Assembly (NCBI GenBank): GCA_949752745.1
Contig: OX457026.1
Coordinates: 25,503,702 to 25,567,701, forward strand
Source: Protula sp. h YS-2021
Lineage: Eukaryota; Annelida; Polychaeta; Sabellida; Serpulidae
Direction: 5' to 3'
Length of the DNA stretch: 64,000 nt
The notes under the pieces were generated by a model. That model did no database searches. It saw only the letters and a program-made list of their open reading frames with translations, and was not told the origin of the DNA. This document shows positions 46,901 to 53,957 of the stretch, piece by piece. A program made the position numbers and the translations under genes. How positions within the stretch are numbered: position 1 is the stretch's first letter; the number at the start of each line of letters is the position of its first letter.

Positions 46901-49900
46901 TTTAACATACGCACATACATTCAAGCCCCCTATAGTGCTAAGACTAACCCAGTCCGACAAAGTCGACTGGGTTAAAAACTGCAAATAAAATGGATGAAAT
47001 AAAACGGCAGCATTGAAAGGTTGCAGAATCTTCAAAGCATCAGATGGGTTATGATTTGCATGTTTGGTATCTGATAGATATTATTCTGATGTACAGCGTA
47101 CGTGTCGGGTTTGGATAACTCGGCCCACTGCCAACTCAGCCCTTTTTGGACAGCTCGGCCCACACTTTTTTGGACGAGTCGACCCACTTTTACCGACTCG
47201 GCCCATTTGTGAAAGACGAGTCGGCCCATTTTTTTTGTGTGCTATTTTAATATCAATATATTCATTAAGTTTTGATGAGAACTAGCAGTCCTTTTATCAT
47301 AATCAAACGACGAAAGATGGGAGATATTTGTGACATGAGATTATGAAAGACGGGAGATGTTTCTGATAACATGCATTGTTTTTCACGCTGACAGAGGTGA
47401 TTGCAACTAGTGAATACTCCGATGTCATTGAACCCAATTGCAATTTTTGCTGCCTTCGATTGCACTTTTTATGATCAGCAATGTTTTTCGCAATGATAGA
47501 GATGATTGAAAGCAATCTGAATCTCACAAATATCAAATACCACAATACCCATTTGACACACCAATTTACGGTTTATGACGCAGATACAAGTATCACTCGC
47601 CATGCACTTAATGTGTTATAGTGATAATGGGTCATTTTATACACACCAAAAATGGCACTTAAGACTCTTTACACTTGGTTCTTTAAAATTATTCCACTCT
47701 TTATCCTTGGTTCTTAAAAATTGCAGTTAAAATAGTGTTGTGCATGTTTATACATCACTGTTTTGTATATTTTAATTGATTTGAGGTCCAACTGATGTCG
47801 TTAAACCAATCAATCAATTAATCAATGTGTTCGCGTACCCTGGAACAGAGTGCAATTAATTCTCATGACTTTCAACCAAATTAACTAAATTTAATGAGCG
47901 AATTGAAACTGATTCTACTCATCGGTGTTCGATTTTAAATGTAATTAATTGTTCACGGCAATAATTGCTATTCATTTCAATCAAATTTCACCTGAGCTTC
48001 TTTGATGTGGAACAAACCTGTGATCGCTTAATCACAGGGCACATCAAGAAAATCATTAACACATAGAAGGTGTTAAAGAACTCCGTCATCGTTATGAAAA
48101 AAAAAACATCTTCGATCTTAAAATAACAGAGTATATGATTAAATTATAGGTTTTTTTTATAAAAAGTGTCTAAATGATTCTGTTATTGTCGTGAGCAAGA
48201 GTCGTTTGATTGCATTAAAACCTGTGATTTTTGGTGCCGACATTTTACAGTTGATGCTGGGGACCTCAAGAAAGTATTTCAACAAGTAAAACAAGTAAAA
48301 CTGTGTGTAAAAATACTTAATGTTCTGAAAGCTTGGTGTCGAACTGCCCATAGAAAGTGGTGCCGATTTATCCAAAAAGTACCGATAATATTTGGTATCG
48401 ACTCAGTTAGGTGGCGACTTGTTCAAACCCCTGGTACAAATTTTGTTTTTCTGTGAAATAGTCTGATAGTGTCATACTCCTAACACGTGCATAATCTACA
48501 ATAGACAAAGTATTAACACTTCTTCCATAAAGGGCACTAAAAAAAAAAAGAAGAAAATTTTCGATAAAGATGTTTTGGGCCGAGTTGTCTTTCCCGAATT
48601 GGCCAAGATGTCTGAAAGTTGGGCCGAGTCGTCTTTCGCGATGGCCGAGTTGTGGTAGTGGGCAGAGTTGCCCAAGACCGTACGTGTAGAAAATTGCGTT
48701 TTTGACATTCATGTCTTGGTCCCGGTATAGCTTCTTTCATGAGACTTCCTTGCACTGACTTGGGGGTTGCCTTTTAAGTGCGTTCGCATAATTGTCAATC
48801 TTGTTGACCTTGCCGCTAGCTTACCTCCCTCCCCTGTCCCCTCCCCCTGCCCCAGCCTCGTTGATACGTATGTATAGGGTAATTCCTAAGAGCATGGGGT
48901 CGTCACGGTTCAGGCTGCAGAGGTGAGCTTCATGGTGGCAACAGTTGTCAGGTATGGTGTGCGTGTCCTCGTAGATCATTTGCCGACCGTCGTGGCTGTT
49001 CTGATCTGTGGACACTACCACGCACTGGCGTTGTTGTGGCATGTGAGGCTAAGTTGACGGACATACCTGTTTTACATAGGGCATAGAAATTGGTTTCGAA
49101 GTGGTTCGCGTACACGTTGAAGAATTTCTGGGTTCACTTTCCAATTTATTTTACCAGTAGCACCTGGAGTCCTCGCATGTGGTTTTCGTCCCGCGGTCAC
49201 AAGCTCTACTCGATTCCACAAGGTGATGTCACTGCCGTATGTCAAGAGCCATATCCTGTTTTGTACGAAAATTCTCCAGATTGGGTTATATTTTTCTCCG
49301 AGGTGGATAAATGCAATATAAAAGACGGAAACATGCCAAATATGATCAGTTTTAGAACCGCTTCCTCCTTCCAAGCAGAGCGATAATATCAGACAGTTCC
49401 TTTTAATTATGTACATATCTGAGACAGCTTTGATTTATTAAGAGTGTGCGAAACCTTGCTAAGACACAACATTATATGTTTTTTTTCTCGTAGATTCAAG
49501 ATATTTTTCCTCATCTTTTCAATTTTTTAAGATGTCACTTATATATTGGTAAGGTCAAAATTCGCAAATATATCAACTTAATTAAGTTTGTGGCCGAAAT
49601 ACAATGAAGAGAAGCCGGTGATGCAAATATGGGTGATGAAAATATGGTTTTCCCAGGTTGAGCTCTTTCACTTTATAATTGCACCCCGCAGAGAACAACA
49701 GAATGGGGGGGGGGGGGAGGGGGTTTTAAAAGTTTTAAAGCCGGATTTTAAAAATGCTGATATGTAACGATCAAGTCGGATCTCTCGCAACTTTAATGAC
49801 ACTATGTGGTCCTGCAACAGGCTGTAATTCCTGTAAAGATTTGATGATCTTGGCCTGTCACAATGCCTTCTGCACAGTACGGTTTCCGCAAATCGGGCAT

Positions 49901-52900
49901 TTTTCTGCGGACGGAGTGGGGGTGAAATTTTCACCCCCTCCGTCTGTCCTCCGTCTTTCCTTCTTTTCTGGGAACCACTCGTCCGCGATCAAGATTCTCT
50001 ATCAATTTAACTACATTTACGTGACGTGATATTGAGCTTCTGGAAAAGTGTATTGGGACAATCTTCGTTCTCACGACTGCCAGTTTATTAAAAATTAATC
50101 ATTTTTGTTTGCAGACTCGCAAAACAACGACTTAGGTGTGTTTCTGGCAAGCGGTAGCTTGCCTGTTTGTTTCACTAGTGCCACACTGTAAATGCCTTTT
50201 GCAAACATATGTAACATAATTAAATTATCTTACGACTAAACGATATACAACAAAATACAGATATTCATTTAGGTGGCGGTAATCGCGCCAAACCAGTAAT
50301 AGATAAACGTCGCAAAAACAAAGACATACCATATAAATTAGACAACAAGATATAAATTTACTATTAGGGGAGAGGAGGGTGGGATTTTGATCATAAAACT
50401 TCTACAAATTGTAAACTGTTGGTGCAGGCCAAAAATGATGCTTTCCAATGCGCATGTGCTAACTGCTCCATCCGATTCAACCCCTCCAATCACAATGTAC
50501 TCATGTAGCTAAGTTACTACCACTGTGTACTCAGGCATAACATTTCTCGAGAACCTGCAAGGTTGCTCGGATCATACAAAAATACATTTTAAACTGTTTA
50601 TTTAAAATACTATTTTGATAGCAGCTTATGCTGGTTTTGGCATTTTTCAGGATATCAAGGAATCGCGTGCAGATAGGTTGCCTTTTCGCTCTGGGGATAA
50701 ATTATCTCCATTACGTTATGAGGGTGAAAGTGTGCGTTCAGATGATAGATATAAATCGCACGACTCAAGACACGCATCTGACCATCAAAATTTGGATTCG
50801 GGGTATCGATCTGACGACCAACATTTGGACCCGGGGCATCGACATGAGTCCCGTGGAGAAAGGCCTGAATATCGTCAGGAAAAATATGGAGCAGTAAGTC
50901 GCATAGAGGGTCAACCTGGCTCCTCGGTGCAGAGAAAGAACCCGGATTACGACCCCGAGTGGGATGCCGCAAACTATAAACGTGAAGATAACGACATTAA
51001 TCTGCCGCAAACTTCACTCGAACGTGCTGGAGAAACACCTCCGTGTGTGCAAAATAACATGGAGGAGGAGATCGGGAGAGGGGAGAAACGTTCCGTCCCT
51101 CTGACAGGAAGTAAAAGTAGTCTAAGCGAAACCACTGATTCCGCTGTGCAATATGGCGTCTCGAAACTAAGGGCCGATTTAGAGAGGGAATCACCGCGTC
51201 GCGATCAGCGAGGTGAGAGCTATCGTCAACATGAGAGAGATCGTTCGCTGTCGCCACGACGACGCGGGATCGATCGTGACATCGTGCACGACAGGAGAAG
51301 CAGGTCACGTGATACGGGTTCTGCACGACGCTACCGATCTCGATCGAGAGATCTGCATCGCGATGACCGCCGGGAACGTGTATCTCGAGAGCGACAGGAT
51401 GACCACAGGGTCCACGTTTCGGGGGAGCGACGGAATGATCGTCGCAATGACCTTTCGAGGGAACGAAGGGATGACGCTTCGAGGGACCGTCGTGGAAGGC
51501 ATGAGAGGGAAAGCAGTCGTGACACTGACAGAAGGCACTCGGATCGCCACGGCATTGGTCGAGACAGACACGTCGATAGTCCCCGGCAGCGAAACTATGT
51601 GATTCGGGATGAAGGCCGTGATCGCGGGCGTCGACGTTCTCATGACGAACGAAGGGAGACATCGTCACGTGACGAAAGAAGGCGTGAAAGAACGCCATCG
51701 TGGCATGCTGGAGACACGCGTAGGAGCAAGGATCATTTGTACCGAGGCGGTGAGACACGTGAGGAAACGCGTCGTGAACGCGATGGCCGCTACAACGAGC
51801 AGAGGGATGTCCGCGAACAGTCGCCCCTGTCACACGCGAGTGATAAACACTCCAGGTGCGAGAGACGCTCACGTGACAGATATTCCCCGCATCGTGCGCG
51901 TGACGGGCGCGGAAAAGAGGAACGGTTCAGGCAAATAAAAACAGAGAGCAGGATTGGAGAACTACTGAACAACATGGTCGTGATCAGGATACTCGAAACG
52001 AGAGTCGTTATCGTGACGAAAGGGAAAGGCCTGGAGAGGCACACCGTGACGTCACAGACGATCGATATAGTTACGAGGACGACTCAAAAGAAAATCCCTT
52101 CACTGAAAGAGAACGTTATGACGAACGCCCTTCCAAGGAACGCACGTCGGAAACCAAACTCTATGACGAAACACATGAGACCTTTCGCGGGGAAGCGGCT
52201 GTCCGTGGGCGTTACGCACAAAAACACGGCTATGAACTTGATAGTGAATCACGTGAGCGTAGATATAGACATGGAAGTAATGATAGATATGAACAAAGTG
52301 GTAGATATGAACAGAAACATAAATTTGAAGATGAGAGGAGATACGAACGTGAATACAGCTATGCACACACAGAAAGGGATAAGGACGAACGCGACAACGC
52401 GCACAGGGATAGATACGAACTTAGTGAGAGATATGAAGACAGAGAACGTAGAAGTTATGACATAGAACATGTCATGGACAAGGATTATCGCGAAAAGGTC
52501 GATTCGGATGGACATAATGAGCGCCACGAGGGGCGAGCCTCGCCGCATCACCGATACAGCGGCGACAGGCCCAAGGACTTGCGTGAGGTGCTACGGGAGC
52601 GCCAGTCCGGGAGAAGCACAGAAGACCTGCGTCACAAGATCGAGCACCAGCGCTCGGATGTGGGCTCGTACGCAGCAGACGACAGGCACGTTGTTATGGA
52701 TATCGAGGATGACCTTGACCCGATCGTCGTCGAGGTGGAGCCGTCGGATGCCGAAAGTCGGCGCGTTATGGTACCGACGGGTGACGAGGACCTCCGAATG
52801 CAGCTGCGCCGCCGGTGGAGTATGGACGAGTCATGTGACCTGGAGCGCGAACCACGTGATTTTGAACACCAACCACACGATTTGGAACGCGAACCACGCG

Positions 52901-53890
52901 ACTTTGAAGTGGACTCCCGTGGTTTTGAAAGCAAACCACGTGATTTTGAAAGCGAACCACGTGACTTTGACTCACGTGACTTTAATTACGGATCACGTGA
53001 TCCCTATTGGGAGGATGAGCAGCGCTGGGATAGGGACGGCCACACACGCGAAGGCAGTGAAAGGGAATACAGAGATGAGGCAAGATATTCCCTCGCTATG
53101 AAGAATCAGATTTTGGATACAGGGCACCACGTGACTTGCACTATGATCGCGGACGGACCAGGCCATACCACGGCCACCGCGGAGAACGTTACCGTTACGA
53201 CAACCGTGACGTCACGCGTCGAAGGAGGTAGGAAGAGAGGGTAGGGGTTGCGTGAACTCAAAACATGCCACGAGGTAAAAATAAAATCTTCCAGCTTCAA
53301 AATGGGATCCACCAGCATTTCAGTCAATATTTAATCGTCGAGTTGTTTTAATATTTTTCTTTAGGATATTTTATTTCTGGATAGTGATCGAAATACTTTT
53401 CCTTTGGAGGTGTGATTACGCGCCTGTTAGGAATTAATAGTAGCGCTCATAATTAGAGCGTTGTGGCAGCGAAACCCTGATCCTCAATTTTGTACACGGA
53501 AAACTATGCCAAGTGTTTTGAAGACATAACATGTCTCTTTCGACATTCAATTAAACACTAACAACACCGTCTTTCTTGGCTTTTTTTTAAATGTTCGAAT
53601 CATTTTAACATATTTTGGAGGCTTGCATGTACCCTGTGATGTCATCTCTACAGGAACGACGAAGCAGGCTTCGGGGAAGCTGAAAAGAGAGCAAAGGGAG
53701 GCTTGCTGGAGCGGGAAGTTCAGGAGGGATACATCCCGGGTGCCAGGGACCACAAGGAGATCCGGCCGGAGAGGGACGCTTACAGCGCGAAAAAGCCACG
53801 GGTCAGTTCTATCCTTCTGGCCTTGAACTCACCCTCATCTCCCTCCCCTGCACCCCCCCCCCACCCCCCGTCTCATTTCACCCCTGGTGT

Positions 53891-53957
<67 letters not shown>

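Noticed and set aside
48821..49042. Minus-strand frame with protein-like composition in intron 17
   Set aside because: No homology recognised, no splice sites fit, and it lies antisense in a large intron.
49090..49416. Overlapping open frames on both strands in intron 17
   Set aside because: Neither has recognisable motifs or splice context; length alone is not enough.
50997..51872. Long minus-strand frame (291 codons) opposite exon 18
   Set aside because: A shadow of repetitive Arg/Asp codons on the plus strand; the plus strand has splice sites and matching phases.
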